From contig CABSMN010000018.1 of NCBI GenBank assembly GCA_902478765.1, positions 1 to 10,599 of the forward strand: 10,599 nt of DNA. Reading direction: 5' to 3'. Positions 1 to 6,795 of the stretch are shown here, one piece after another (the stretch's first letter is position 1; each line of letters opens with the position of its first letter). Below the pieces are notes generated by a model. The model was not told the DNA's origin, did not search any database, and saw only the letters and a program-made list of their open reading frames with translations. A program made the position numbers and the translations under genes. The stretch is from an uncultured Collinsella sp. (GTDB lineage: Bacteria; Actinomycetota; Coriobacteriia; Coriobacteriales; Coriobacteriaceae).

Positions 1-44
1 ATGCAGCGTAGTCTCGTGGGCTCGGAGATGTGTATAAGAGACAG
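1..44 (+). other. Nextera i7-side sequencing adapter (artefact)
   Basis: This is not genomic DNA. Bases 26-44 are the 19-bp Tn5 mosaic end used in tagmentation kits (AGATGTGTATAAGAGACAG). Bases 11-25 are the GTCTCGTGGGCTCGG part of the Nextera read-2 adapter, and bases 3-10 (GCAGCGTA) sit where the i7 index lies. The native insert therefore begins at base 45. The left-hand oxidoreductase gene is cut by library construction or assembly, not by a biological event. Confidence 0.98.
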
Positions 45-1122
45 AGGTAATGCCGGCCTGCTGGCGCACGGCATCCATGATGCGCAGTGAGACGAGCGTG
101 ACATCGCGGTAGTGGCCAAGCTCGTGGCGTCCCGCCGGGGTCTCCCAAATCTCTTCCTTAACGTTATCGATGCCGTCGATGGCGGTGATAAAGTCTGTGA
201 GTTCGTATTCCATAGTGTTGCTCGATTTGGGCAGGTCGAGCACGCGGCCGTTGTCGCCCTGTTCGCGCGGTGCCTCGGTCGCCGAGCCGCGTACGACATC
301 GCCGCGATAGTCGATGCGGACGTTGCGGGGCGTGGACAGATGGTCGATCTGGATAGTGCCACGCTCGCCTTCGATCTGCGAGGGCAGCAGGTCATTCGTA
401 ATTTTGGAGTGCGCGAGCTCGACGGAGATGCGGCCTCCGCCGTAGCTGGCGAGGATGGAACCGCAGCCGTCGATGGGGCCGTGCGTGAGCTGTCGCGTGG
501 TGGGGTCGAGCAGAGTAGTCATGCTCGTAAGGCCGGAGGGCATGCCGAAAATCTCGACCATGGGCTCGACGGCGTAGACGCCAATGTCCATGAGGGAACC
601 CGATGCCATATTGCAGTCGAAGATATTGGTGGCGCGTCCCGCGAGAATCTCGTTGTAGCGCGAGGAATACTTGCCAAAGCGCAATGAAGCGCGGCGGATG
701 GGGGCGATCTCGCCCAGGGCGTCCTCGATGGCGTGGAAGGCGGGATCGTGGAGGGGACGCATGGCCTCGAGGGCCACGACACCTGCTGCCTCGGCAGCGC
801 GGAAGACTTCCAGCGCCTGCGCTTCGGTGGCGCAGAAGGGTTTCTCGACGATGACGTGCTTGCCACCGGCGATGCAGGCAAGGGCCTGCTCGTAGTGAAG
901 TGCGTTAGGACTGCCGATATAGACGGCGTCGACGTCGACGGCTGCCGCAAGCTCGTCAAGTGCGGTGAAGTTACGCTCGCCGCCGTGTTCGGCGGTAAAG
1001 GCGGCGCCGCGCTCGGCATCGCGCGAGAGCGTGCCCACAAACGCGGCTTGGTCGTTGGCGTTGACGACCTGGATAAAGTCGTCGGTAATCATGGATGTGC
1101 CGATGGTCGCGATGCGCAGCAT
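45..1122 (-). CDS. Gfo/Idh/MocA-family NAD(P)-dependent oxidoreductase (C-terminus cut by adapter)
   Basis: Reading leftward from ATG 1122, the frame is open for 359 codons until the adapter. The N-terminus MLRIATIGTSMITDDF is a Rossmann fold start with a degenerate GxGxxx loop. Residues 65-71 (DAVYIGS) and the family signature EKP at 93-95, inside GGKHVIVEKPF, are typical; K94 is the expected catalytic lysine. Residues 175-184 (GSLMDIGVYA) open the C-terminal alpha/beta dimerisation domain. Family members are usually about 320-380 residues, so little is missing. They oxidise or reduce sugars, inositols or dihydrodiols with NAD(P); the substrate cannot be told from sequence. The start is supported by AAGGGGG a few bases upstream. 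The gene lies 73 bp downstream of the RNase HI stop on the same strand and may be co-transcribed with it. Confidence 0.9.
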
Positions 1123-1195
1123 ACGTCCCCCTTGCGTTGTTTGGTCTACAGGATGAGTGTAGCGCGTGGGGATATAAAGCTGCGCGAAAACGCTA

Positions 1196-1681
1196 TTACA
1201 GGTCGCTCTCGTTAAAGCCGGTGTCGATATCGAGGTTGCTGCCGTCGGCCGCCGTGGTGGCGAGCTCATCGCAGCGCTCGTTGAGCTCGTGGCCGGCATG
1301 CCCCTTAACCCAGATGAACTCCACCTTATGCTTGCTTTTGGCGGCAAGCAGGCGCTCCCACAGGTCGCGGTTCTTGACGGGCTGCTTGTTGGCAGTTTTC
1401 CACCCGCGCTTTTTCCAGCCGTCGATCCAGTGTTTATTGAAAGCGTTGACGACGTACTGCGAATCGGAATGGACCTCGACCTCGCAGGGGCGGTTGAGCG
1501 CCTCGAGCGCCACGATGACCGCCATGAGTTCCATGCGGTTGTTGGTGGTCTTGGCGTAGCCGCGTGAAAGCTCGGAGGTGAAGGTCTTGCCGGCGGGGTT
1601 GGTGTATTTGAGTACGGCGCCGTAGCCGCCGCGTCCCGGATTTGATCGGGCCGAGCCGTCGGTATAGATGATGACCTTCAC
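1196..1681 (-). CDS. rnhA: Ribonuclease HI
   Basis: A 161-residue protein from a GTG start. It cleaves the RNA strand of RNA-DNA hybrids in the cytoplasm (R-loops, primer removal). All four catalytic carboxylates are visible: D8 in IIYTDGS, E51 in NNRMELMA, D73 in VHSDSQY and D138 in NERCDELA. The conserved loop histidine is H128 in VKGHAGH. Length matches bacterial RNase HI (about 155 residues). An upstream in-frame ATG at 1732 would add 17 residues, but it has no ribosome site. The GTG has AAGGAAG three bases upstream, and a TACAAT -10-like hexamer (1725-1720) lies between the two candidate starts, so the GTG is preferred. The C-terminal tail, rich in D and N, goes slightly beyond the E. 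coli end. Reading direction is shared with the LysR gene upstream, 99 bp away. Confidence 0.95.
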   Translation of the reverse strand: MKVIIYTDGSARSNPGRGGYGAVLKYTNPAGKTFTSELSRGYAKTTNNRMELMAVIVALEALNRPCEVEVHSDSQYVVNAFNKHWIDGWKKRGWKTANKQPVKNRDLWERLLAAKSKHKVEFIWVKGHAGHELNERCDELATTAADGSNLDIDTGFNESDL

Positions 1682-1719
1682 GGGCTTCCTTTCGTTGGGT
1701 ACGTTTCGTGTGAGTGACC

Positions 1720-1725
1720 ATTGTA
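1720..1725 (-). promoter_or_regulatory. Possible -10 element for rnhA
   Basis: TACAAT on the minus strand lies 39 bp before the GTG start of rnhA, inside what would be the coding extension from the ATG at 1732. No convincing -35 element is seen at 16-18 bp. Its main value is as support for the shorter RNase HI start. Confidence 0.35.
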
Positions 1726-1780
1726 GCGCCATGTCCGCCGGGGGCTAGCAATCTACGATTTCTACCCCGTCTTCCGACAG

Positions 1781-2683
1781 TTAGTTGGCATGGATGATGC
1801 GGTTGAGCTCGTCGAGGTATTGCTGCAAGAGGGGAGAGGGCTTGCGCTCGTCGTGCATGATATAGCCTACGTGCATCGTTGGGGCGTCTGCTAACGGGAT
1901 CGATGCCATACCCCATTGCATTTCATTGGAGAGGACACCGGTCGACAGGGTGTAACCGTTCGACGTGATAAGTAAGTTAGTAAGTGTTCCGCGGTCCGAG
2001 ATTCGTATGTTGCGGTCGCAAGGGATATAGCTAAAAGGTTCCTCGGCGTAATAGAAGGAGTTTGAGGTTCCCTGCTCAAAGCTGTAGCGCGTATAGGGTG
2101 TGAGGTCGGCAAGGGACAGCTGCGGGCGGCGGGCAAGCGGGTGGCGCTCGCTAACGAAGACGTGGACCGTCGCGTCGAATAGGGGATGGAAGCTCGCGCG
2201 CGCATCGGCAAAAGCCTTCTGCAGAACACGGGCGTTAAAGTCATCCAGATACAGAATGCCGATATCGCTGCGAAACGCGCGGACGTCATCGATGATCTGC
2301 GATGTGGTAGTCTCGCGCATGATGAACTCGAACTTGCTGTCGCGGCAGCGCTCGACCACGTTGACAAAGGCCTCGACCGAAAAGGCGTAGTGCTGGGCGG
2401 AAATGGCGAGGCGGGCTTGCGGGGTGCCGCCGTCCTCGTAGCGCGCCTCGAGCATATCGGCCTGCTCTACGACCTGGCGCGCATAGCCCAAAAGCTCGGT
2501 GCCGTCGTTGGTGAGCGTGACGCCGCGGCTGGAGCGCGTAAAGATCTCCAGGTGGAGCTCCTGTTCCAGGCTTTTGACGGCGTTTGAGATGTTGGACTGA
2601 GCGGTATAGAGGCGCTGAGCTGCGGCATTGATTGAGCCGGACTCTGCTACGGCGATCAGGAAACGAAGCTGCTGGAGGGTCAT
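1781..2683 (-). CDS. LysR-family transcriptional regulator
   Basis: A 300-residue protein, the usual LysR length. Residues 1-60 form the winged helix-turn-helix: MTLQQLRFLIAVAESGSINA, then AAQRLYTAQSNISNAVKSLE, then LHLEIFTRSSRGVTLTNDG. The remainder (about 90-295) is the periplasmic-binding-like effector domain. Two starts are possible. ATG 2692 touches its purine run (AAAGG directly abuts it), while ATG 2683 has AAAGGA at 8-9 bp, so the latter is chosen. The gene is divergent from metY across a 273-bp region holding an ATC-N9-GAT palindrome, the classical arrangement for a LysR protein that controls its neighbour and itself. Hence it may be a sulfur or methionine regulator of the CysB/MetR functional type. 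The effector cannot be read from sequence and no orthology to CysB or MetR is claimed. Confidence 0.93.
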   Translation of the reverse strand: MTLQQLRFLIAVAESGSINAAAQRLYTAQSNISNAVKSLEQELHLEIFTRSSRGVTLTNDGTELLGYARQVVEQADMLEARYEDGGTPQARLAISAQHYAFSVEAFVNVVERCRDSKFEFIMRETTTSQIIDDVRAFRSDIGILYLDDFNARVLQKAFADARASFHPLFDATVHVFVSERHPLARRPQLSLADLTPYTRYSFEQGTSNSFYYAEEPFSYIPCDRNIRISDRGTLTNLLITSNGYTLSTGVLSNEMQWGMASIPLADAPTMHVGYIMHDERKPSPLLQQYLDELNRIIHAN

Positions 2684-2702
2684 CGGCGCCATCCTTTCGA
2701 GT

Positions 2703-2723
2703 GTTATCTATATAACCGATAAC
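2703..2723. promoter_or_regulatory. LysR-type operator palindrome (ATC-N9-GAT)
   Basis: GTTATC (2703-2708) and GATAAC (2718-2723) form a perfect 6-bp inverted repeat around a 9-bp AT-rich centre, giving the ATC-N9-GAT arrangement known from LysR/NodD boxes. It lies 20 bp upstream of the LysR start, and its centre (about 2713) is about 66 bp upstream of the predicted metY transcription start, matching the usual -65 recognition site. The TATATA core could also be part of the regulator's own -10, which would give autorepression. The role is inferred from sequence and position. Confidence 0.6.
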
Positions 2724-2743
2724 AGGTTAGCGCTTTTAAGTGA

Positions 2744-2772
2744 TTGACCGAGGGAAACAATGCTCGTACTAT
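2744..2772 (+). promoter_or_regulatory. metY promoter (TTGACC-N17-TACTAT)
   Basis: The -35 TTGACC (2744-2749) and -10 TACTAT (2767-2772) are separated by exactly 17 bp, with five of six matches to consensus in each box. Transcription would start near 2779, leaving a leader of about 178 nt before the metY ATG at 2957. The ATC-N9-GAT palindrome lies just upstream of the -35. Confidence 0.65.
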
Positions 2773-2789
2773 TCAAAACACACAAAGGC

Positions 2790-2901
2790 GGTAGGTAATT
2801 AAACCGACCACGGAACCGGGATGCGAAAGGAGGCCCGCATATGAATTGCTTACCAAGACGAATGCCGGGCTCCTGTTTGCGCCCGTCGGCGTGATCAGGA
2901 G
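2790..2901 (+). ncRNA. Structured 5' leader of metY with competing stems (candidate cis-regulator)
   Basis: Within the predicted leader four stems can be drawn by eye. Stem A: GGTAGGT (2790-2796) with ACCGACC (2803-2809), one mismatch. Stem B: 2828-2840 with 2862-2874, twelve pairs and two single-base bulges. Stem C: CTCCTG (2870-2875) with CAGGAG (2896-2901). Stem D: GCGCC (2879-2883) with GGCGT (2888-2892), nested in C. B and C share CTCCT and cannot coexist. The same CTCCT could also pair with AGGAG of the metY ribosome site (2946-2950). I see no conserved core of SAM-I, SAM-II, SAM-IV, SAH, cobalamin or T-box RNAs. No intrinsic terminator follows, so any control would act on translation or RNA stability. 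Confidence 0.4.
2841..2894 (+). CDS. 17-residue leader peptide upstream of metY (candidate uORF)
   Basis: ATG 2841 is preceded by an excellent ribosome site, AAAGGAGG (2826-2833), at 7 bp, stronger than that of most genes in the window. The frame reads MNCLPRRMPGSCLRPSA and ends at TGA 2892-2894, two bases before the CAGGAG arm of a leader stem. It has Cys codons at positions 3 and 12 and Met codons at 1 and 8. It lies wholly inside the predicted metY transcript, 62 bp before the metY ATG. Cys-containing leader peptides that sense cysteine supply by ribosome stalling are known in mycobacteria. Here that role is inference, with only two Cys codons, not a run. The alternative is a chance ORF in a GC-rich leader. 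Confidence 0.5.
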   Translation: MNCLPRRMPGSCLRPSA

Positions 2902-2956
2902 ACAGCGACTTACTTCTCTCTAATTTATTAACTTTTGTTCGATCAAGGAGATCATC

Positions 2957-4267
2957 ATGAGCCAGTTCATCAACAACCCCGAGCACACCTTTGGTTTCGA
3001 TACCCTGCAGCTTCACGTTGGCCAGGAGAGCGCCGATCCCGCATCCGACTCCCGCGCCGTGCCTATCTACCAGACCACGAGCTATGTGTTCCGCAACTCC
3101 CAGCACGCCGCCGATCGCTTTGGTCTTGCCGACGCCGGTAACATCTACGGCCGTCTGACCAACTCCACCCAGGGCGTCTTCGAGGACCGTATCGCCGCAC
3201 TCGAGGGTGGTGTGGCAGGTCTTGCCGTCGCCTCCGGTGCTGCTGCCATCACCTATACCCTGCAGGCTCTTGCCCAGGCCGGTGACCACGTGGTGGCTCA
3301 GAAGACCATCTACGGTGGCTCCTACAATCTGCTGGAGCATACGCTCTCCCAGTTTGGCGTCGAGACCACCTTTGTCGATGCCCATAACCTGGAAGAGGTC
3401 GAGGGTGCCATCAAGGACAACACCACGGTCATCTATCTCGAGACGCTCGGCAACCCCAACTCCGACATCCCCAACATCGACGCCATCTCCGAGATCGCCA
3501 AGAAGCACGGTCTGCCGGTTGTCGTCGACAACACCTTCGGTACCCCGTATCTGTTCCGTCCGCTGGAGCATGGTGCCAACATCGTCGTCCACTCCGCAAC
3601 CAAGTTCATCGGCGGCCACGGTACCTCGCTGGGCGGTGTGATTGTCGATGGCGGCAACTTTGACTGGAAGGCGAGCGGCAAGTATGCGCAGATCGCCGAG
3701 CCCAACCCCTCCTACCATGGCGTCTCGTTTGCCGAGGCTGCCGGCCCTGCCGCCTTCGCGACCTATGTCCGCGCCATCCTGCTGCGTGACGAGGGCGCCT
3801 GCATCAGCCCGTTCAACGCCTGGGTCCTGCTCCAGGGCACCGAGACCCTGTCGCTGCGCGTTGACCGTCATGTCGAGAACACCAAGAAGGTCGTTGAGTT
3901 CCTGGCTGGTGACAGCCATGTCGCCAAGGTGAACCACCCGAGCCTGTCTGAGCACCCCGATCACGAGCTCTATCAGAAGTACTTCCCCCGTGGCGGCGCC
4001 TCGATCTTTACCTTTGAGATTAAGGGTGGCCAGGAGGCAGCTTGGAAGTTCATCGATCATCTGCAGGTGTTCTCGCTGCTCGCCAACGTGGCCGACGTCA
4101 AGTCGCTCGTCGTGCACCCGGCTACCACCACGCACTCCCAGCTCTCTGCCGAGGAGCTCGCCGAGCAGAACATCACGCCCTCCACGATCCGTCTTTCCAT
4201 CGGTACCGAGAACGCCGAGGATATCATTTGGGATCTGAAGCAGGCCTTCGCCGCGCTGGACGAGTAA
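2957..4267 (+). CDS. metY: O-acetylhomoserine sulfhydrylase (O-acetylhomoserine aminocarboxypropyltransferase)
   Basis: A 436-residue PLP enzyme of the Cys/Met metabolism family (trans-sulfuration type, fold I) that makes homocysteine from O-acetylhomoserine and sulfide in the cytoplasm; related enzymes can also make cysteine from O-acetylserine. The PLP lysine is K216 in VHSATKFIGGHGT. D191 in VVVDNTFGTP binds the pyridine nitrogen. Residues 64-71 (YGRLTNST) supply the Y-x-R phosphate-binding element from the neighbouring subunit, and 82-94 (LEGGVAGLAVASG) form the cofactor loop. The length (about 430) and the NSTQGVFEDRIAALEGG stretch fit MetY better than the 380-residue MetB/MetC group. 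The start has AAGGAG (2945-2950) at 6 bp. It is a single-gene unit with its own promoter, long leader and terminator, divergent from a LysR gene. Confidence 0.95.
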   Translation: MSQFINNPEHTFGFDTLQLHVGQESADPASDSRAVPIYQTTSYVFRNSQHAADRFGLADAGNIYGRLTNSTQGVFEDRIAALEGGVAGLAVASGAAAITYTLQALAQAGDHVVAQKTIYGGSYNLLEHTLSQFGVETTFVDAHNLEEVEGAIKDNTTVIYLETLGNPNSDIPNIDAISEIAKKHGLPVVVDNTFGTPYLFRPLEHGANIVVHSATKFIGGHGTSLGGVIVDGGNFDWKASGKYAQIAEPNPSYHGVSFAEAAGPAAFATYVRAILLRDEGACISPFNAWVLLQGTETLSLRVDRHVENTKKVVEFLAGDSHVAKVNHPSLSEHPDHELYQKYFPRGGASIFTFEIKGGQEAAWKFIDHLQVFSLLANVADVKSLVVHPATTTHSQLSAEELAEQNITPSTIRLSIGTENAEDIIWDLKQAFAALDE

Positions 4268-4330
4268 GGCGACTTGTGCAAGGACCCCTTGCGACTCGAT
4301 AGGTATAACTGCATAAAATGCCTGCTCAAG

Positions 4331-4368
4331 GCGCCTGCGCGAACAATGGTTGCACAGGCGTCTTTTTT
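4331..4368 (+). terminator. Intrinsic terminator of metY
   Basis: GCGCCTG (4331-4337) pairs with CAGGCGT (4355-4361); further pairs (GC/GC-like and AAC/GTT) can form inside. A run of six T follows at 4363-4368. It lies 64 bp after the metY stop, so metY appears monocistronic. Confidence 0.85.
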
Positions 4369-4396
4369 GCATAGAGAGGGCGCAAAAACAGGTTTT

Positions 4397-4485
4397 TTGA
4401 CATGCTTTATGCATTCGAGTTGTGGAAAACTCCTGTTGAGAGGATGTGAGTTTTACGCAATTGACGTGCGCCTTTTGAGTAAAAC
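4397..4485 (+). promoter_or_regulatory. Possible promoter/operator region of the secreted coiled-coil protein gene
   Basis: The 211 bp between the metY terminator and the next ATG contain a perfect -35 hexamer TTGACA (4397-4402), with no good -10 at the right distance, and a second TTGACG at 4461-4466. GTTTTAC (4450-4456) and GTAAAAC (4479-4485) form a perfect 7-bp inverted repeat flanking that second hexamer. An operator or leader hairpin is possible. Nothing decisive is seen. Confidence 0.3.
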
Positions 4486-4579
4486 CGCAGGTCGCGATTT
4501 GCTCGGGGTACTATGCAGCGCGATCGAATCACACACAGCTCAAACGCAGCAAAAACGCACTACGGAGGTTTCCAGCTAC

Positions 4580-5356
4580 ATGAGGATCGATTCACGAAAA
4601 CCGAAAGCCGCCGCCCTTTCCGCCGCTCTGACCGTGGCACTTTTGGCGGGCGCCGGTGCAACTGATGCCCACGCGGCAACACTGTCCGACACGGTTGGAT
4701 CCACGCCGTCCGAGGCGACGCTGGTGCAGCCCGTCGACTATCGCAGCGACGGCTTTGGCTCCATGCAGGAGTGGAACGCCTCGATGGAGGCCAAGCGCGA
4801 TTCCCTTGAGATGCGTGCTCAGATCATCATGAACATGTACGGTGACTATGCCACCGATGACGAGCGCGCTGTACTGCAGAGTTGTATCGACGGTGCGGGC
4901 AGTCTTTTGACGATGGAGGAGGTCGACGCGAAGTCGACCGAGCTCGATGAGCTGCGCACTGCACTTGAGGATGCCAAGCGCGAAGCGCTCGAGGTTGCTG
5001 CCGCCGAGGCGGAGGCTGCCGAGGCCGCCCAGGCTTCGTACTACAACGCCGGTTACACTCCGTCCTACGCGTCTGCCGCGTCCTACGCGAACGGATCGGG
5101 CCTGACGCGCTCTGCGGGTGTCAATAACTACAACGGTCGCCGCGAGACCTATTACAGCAGCAATGTGCTTTATCACTATCGCACGGGCGAATGGACTCAG
5201 GATTCTGAGGGCTTCTGGCGCGATTCCGACGGCTATTACGTTGTTGCCGCGGGCGATATGGCCCAGGGCTCGACCTTTACGGGCTCCAAGGGTGATTGCA
5301 AGGTCTATGACTCCGGCTGCGCTGCCGGAACCACCGATTACTACACCGGTTGGTAA
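4580..5356 (+). CDS. Secreted coiled-coil protein of unknown function
   Basis: A 258-residue protein. The N-terminus MRIDSRKPKAAALSAALTV, followed by a hydrophobic core and AHA at 31-33, is a Sec signal peptide; cleavage is expected near residue 32-33. Residues about 60-150 are charged and helical, with a probable coiled coil at 110-150 ending in an EAEAAEAAQ stretch. Residues 151-185 are a low-complexity linker rich in Y, S, A and N. Residues 190-258 look like a compact beta-type domain with W205, W213, the GYYVVAAGD strand, two cysteines (C240, C247) and a terminal DYYTGW. The layout recalls cell-wall-associated exported proteins with a coiled-coil stalk and C-terminal binding or catalytic domain, but I do not recognise the family. 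The frame is open back to 4274; ATG 4580 is chosen because GGAGG (4564-4568) precedes it, a signal peptide follows, and the extension would run through the metY terminator. Confidence 0.85.
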   Translation: MRIDSRKPKAAALSAALTVALLAGAGATDAHAATLSDTVGSTPSEATLVQPVDYRSDGFGSMQEWNASMEAKRDSLEMRAQIIMNMYGDYATDDERAVLQSCIDGAGSLLTMEEVDAKSTELDELRTALEDAKREALEVAAAEAEAAEAAQASYYNAGYTPSYASAASYANGSGLTRSAGVNNYNGRRETYYSSNVLYHYRTGEWTQDSEGFWRDSDGYYVVAAGDMAQGSTFTGSKGDCKVYDSGCAAGTTDYYTGW

Positions 5357-5380
5357 TTTTTCTGCATCACGGATATTTGG

Positions 5381-5426
5381 CGGACGGGCGTCTTTACCGA
5401 GCTTTAGGGCAACGTAAGGACGTCCG
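5381..5426 (+). terminator. Stem-loop after the secreted protein gene (weak terminator or processing site)
   Basis: CGGAC (5381-5385) pairs with GTCCG (5422-5426), and GTCTTTAC (5390-5397) pairs with GTAAGGAC (5414-5421) with one G-T wobble. This makes 13 pairs with a single 4-nt bulge. Only TTCT follows, so it is a poor intrinsic terminator. It starts 25 bp after the stop of the secreted protein gene. It could instead protect the mRNA 3' end or mark a differently controlled downstream gene. Confidence 0.45.
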
Positions 5427-5542
5427 TTCTATGTATGCGTTTGAGTTAACAGAGCCCTTACCGTGGCGGTACGCTGGGCGTATGGATGCGGGGCACACTG
5501 GTTCTTGAGAAATAAGGTCTTTCTCTTGGAAGAAGTGGTCTT

Positions 5543-5749
5543 GTGAATGCTCGAGATATTGCCGTTGCCGCCGTCGCGTTGATGCTCGGCTGCCTTGGTC
5601 CCACGGTCGCGCTCGTCGCGGGCATGCAGGGGACATGCGGGACTGCTCCTATCGTGGTCGGCGCGCTGATCGCGGCCGCACTGCTGGGAAGCGCGGGCGT
5701 GGTTCTTTGCCGCGACGATGAGGACGAGGTGCCGGGGTCGCAACGTTAA
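5543..5749 (+). CDS. Small two-helix membrane protein of unknown function
   Basis: A 68-residue ORF from GTG 5543, preceded by GGAAGAAG at about 8-10 bp. The protein is almost all hydrophobic: predicted membrane helices at about 6-28 (IAVAAVALMLGCLGPTVALV) and 35-56 (APIVVGALIAAALLGSAGVV), joined by a short loop with C32. It ends in an acidic cytoplasmic-type tail CRDDEDEVPGSQR. The clean helix-loop-helix pattern and the strong terminator that follows at 5791 support a real gene. I do not recognise a family, and its codon bias is not distinctive enough to be sure. It could be a chance GC-rich ORF. Confidence 0.6.
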   Translation: MNARDIAVAAVALMLGCLGPTVALVAGMQGTCGTAPIVVGALIAAALLGSAGVVLCRDDEDEVPGSQR

Positions 5750-5790
5750 CTGTTGTGAGATCGGCCGCCGGTCATAGACGAAGATGAAGG

Positions 5791-5825
5791 CCGCCGCAGG
5801 GGAAAGGTTCCCTTGCGGCGGTTTT
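5791..5825 (+). terminator. Strong intrinsic terminator between convergent genes
   Basis: CCGCCGCA (5791-5798), G, GGGAA pairs with TTCCC, T, TGCGGCGG (ending 5821) around a 3-nt loop: about 14 pairs with one wobble, followed by TTTT (5822-5825). It terminates the rightward small membrane protein transcript. On the minus strand the tail is not T-rich, but the stem could still mark the 3' end of the convergent panE transcript. Confidence 0.85.
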
Positions 5826-5858
5826 GCTGTTAAGGCTGTTGAATGCGGCGCGTTGGCG

Positions 5859-6773
5859 CTACCAGCTTTTCTCGATATCGCGAATGCGCTGATAGAGCCA
5901 TTCGTTCTGCGGAACCTGGATATCGTGCTTGGCCGCGAGGCGGCGGACGGTGCCCGCGAACTCCTCGACCTCTGTTTTGCGCTGCGCGATGCGGTCCTGA
6001 GCCATTGAGGGCATACCGGCGGGGTCGATTCCCTCGATGAGGTGCACCATTTGCGTCAGGTCTGCTTCGGTCAGCTCAACGCCCTCGGCGTTGGCAACCG
6101 CAAGCGTCTCGCGCATGGCGGAGACAAAACAGCGACGCTGCTCGGAGCCCGGCTCCGTGGCGCTTCCGTAGGTCCCGCCGTAGGCCATGCAGGTTTGGTT
6201 GATGCCGTCGTTGAGCATGAGTTTGGCCCACATGCGGTGCGCAATGTCGCGCTCGACGGTATGGGCGTTGCCGCAGCGCGTGTAGAGCCCGTCGATAGCG
6301 GCGACGGTCGCGGGGTCCGTGCCGGCCGCCGCGCCAAAGCGGATCTCGCCCGCATTGGTAAAGGTGAGCGCGCCGTTGAGGAACACGGCGTCCATGCCCT
6401 GGCAGATACCAAGAACGGTATGCTCCCAGCCAAAGCGTTCGGCAATCTTTTGCTCGCTCGTAATGCCGTTGCATAGCGAGGCGATGAGCGTGTTGGGTCC
6501 CACGACGCGCTCCATAGTCTTGAGTGCTTGGTCGAGACCGGTGGTCTTGACTGTCAGGATGACCAGATCGGCGGGCGTCGCCTCGCTGGCGCGGACGGAC
6601 GTGAGATCGCAGGGCTTGCCGTTGACAGTGAGCGCATCGCCCGCGTGACGCTCAAAACGGGCGTCATCCATAACGTATTCGACGGCGTCATTGCCGAGGG
6701 CCTTGGCAATCATGCTGCCGTAGAGCAGGCCGACGCCGCCCTTGCCGATAAAGGCGACCTTGTTGATCTGCAT
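5859..6773 (-). CDS. panE: 2-dehydropantoate 2-reductase (ketopantoate reductase)
   Basis: A 304-residue NADPH-dependent reductase that converts 2-dehydropantoate to pantoate in pantothenate/CoA synthesis. The N-terminal Rossmann motif is GKGGVG (10-15). The family's active-site set is all present at the spacings of E. coli PanE: N102 in LCNGI; K184, N188 and N192 in WAKLMLNDGIN; S256 in PSMAQD; and E268 in RKTEVEEFAG. Usual length is 290-310. ATG 6782 has its purine run GGGGAG directly abutting, whereas ATG 6773 has it at 9 bp, so 6773 is chosen. No panB or panC neighbours are visible, so a role on another 2-ketoacid is possible, though the complete active site favours pantoate formation. 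The gene is convergent with the small membrane protein and divergent from the aldo/keto reductase. Confidence 0.92.
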   Translation of the reverse strand: MQINKVAFIGKGGVGLLYGSMIAKALGNDAVEYVMDDARFERHAGDALTVNGKPCDLTSVRASEATPADLVILTVKTTGLDQALKTMERVVGPNTLIASLCNGITSEQKIAERFGWEHTVLGICQGMDAVFLNGALTFTNAGEIRFGAAAGTDPATVAAIDGLYTRCGNAHTVERDIAHRMWAKLMLNDGINQTCMAYGGTYGSATEPGSEQRRCFVSAMRETLAVANAEGVELTEADLTQMVHLIEGIDPAGMPSMAQDRIAQRKTEVEEFAGTVRRLAAKHDIQVPQNEWLYQRIRDIEKSW

Positions 6774-6795
6774 GTGAATCATCTCCCCATGTAAA

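Noticed and set aside
112..1215. Plus-strand ORFs over the left-hand oxidoreductase
   Set aside because: They are out-of-frame shadows. The minus strand carries a continuous 359-codon frame with the EKP signature and a ribosome site.
2779..2956. SAM, SAH, cobalamin or T-box riboswitch in the metY leader
   Set aside because: None of the conserved core sequences of these classes that I know are present. The leader peptide and competing stems explain the visible features better.
2708..4414. A 568-codon open frame on the minus strand across metY
   Set aside because: It is the antisense shadow of a GC-rich real gene. It lacks a ribosome site and recognisable motifs, and it covers the metY promoter, leader and terminator.
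4274..4579. An extended start for the secreted coiled-coil protein
   Set aside because: The extension would translate through the metY terminator hairpin. The ATG at 4580 has GGAGG upstream and starts a clean signal peptide.
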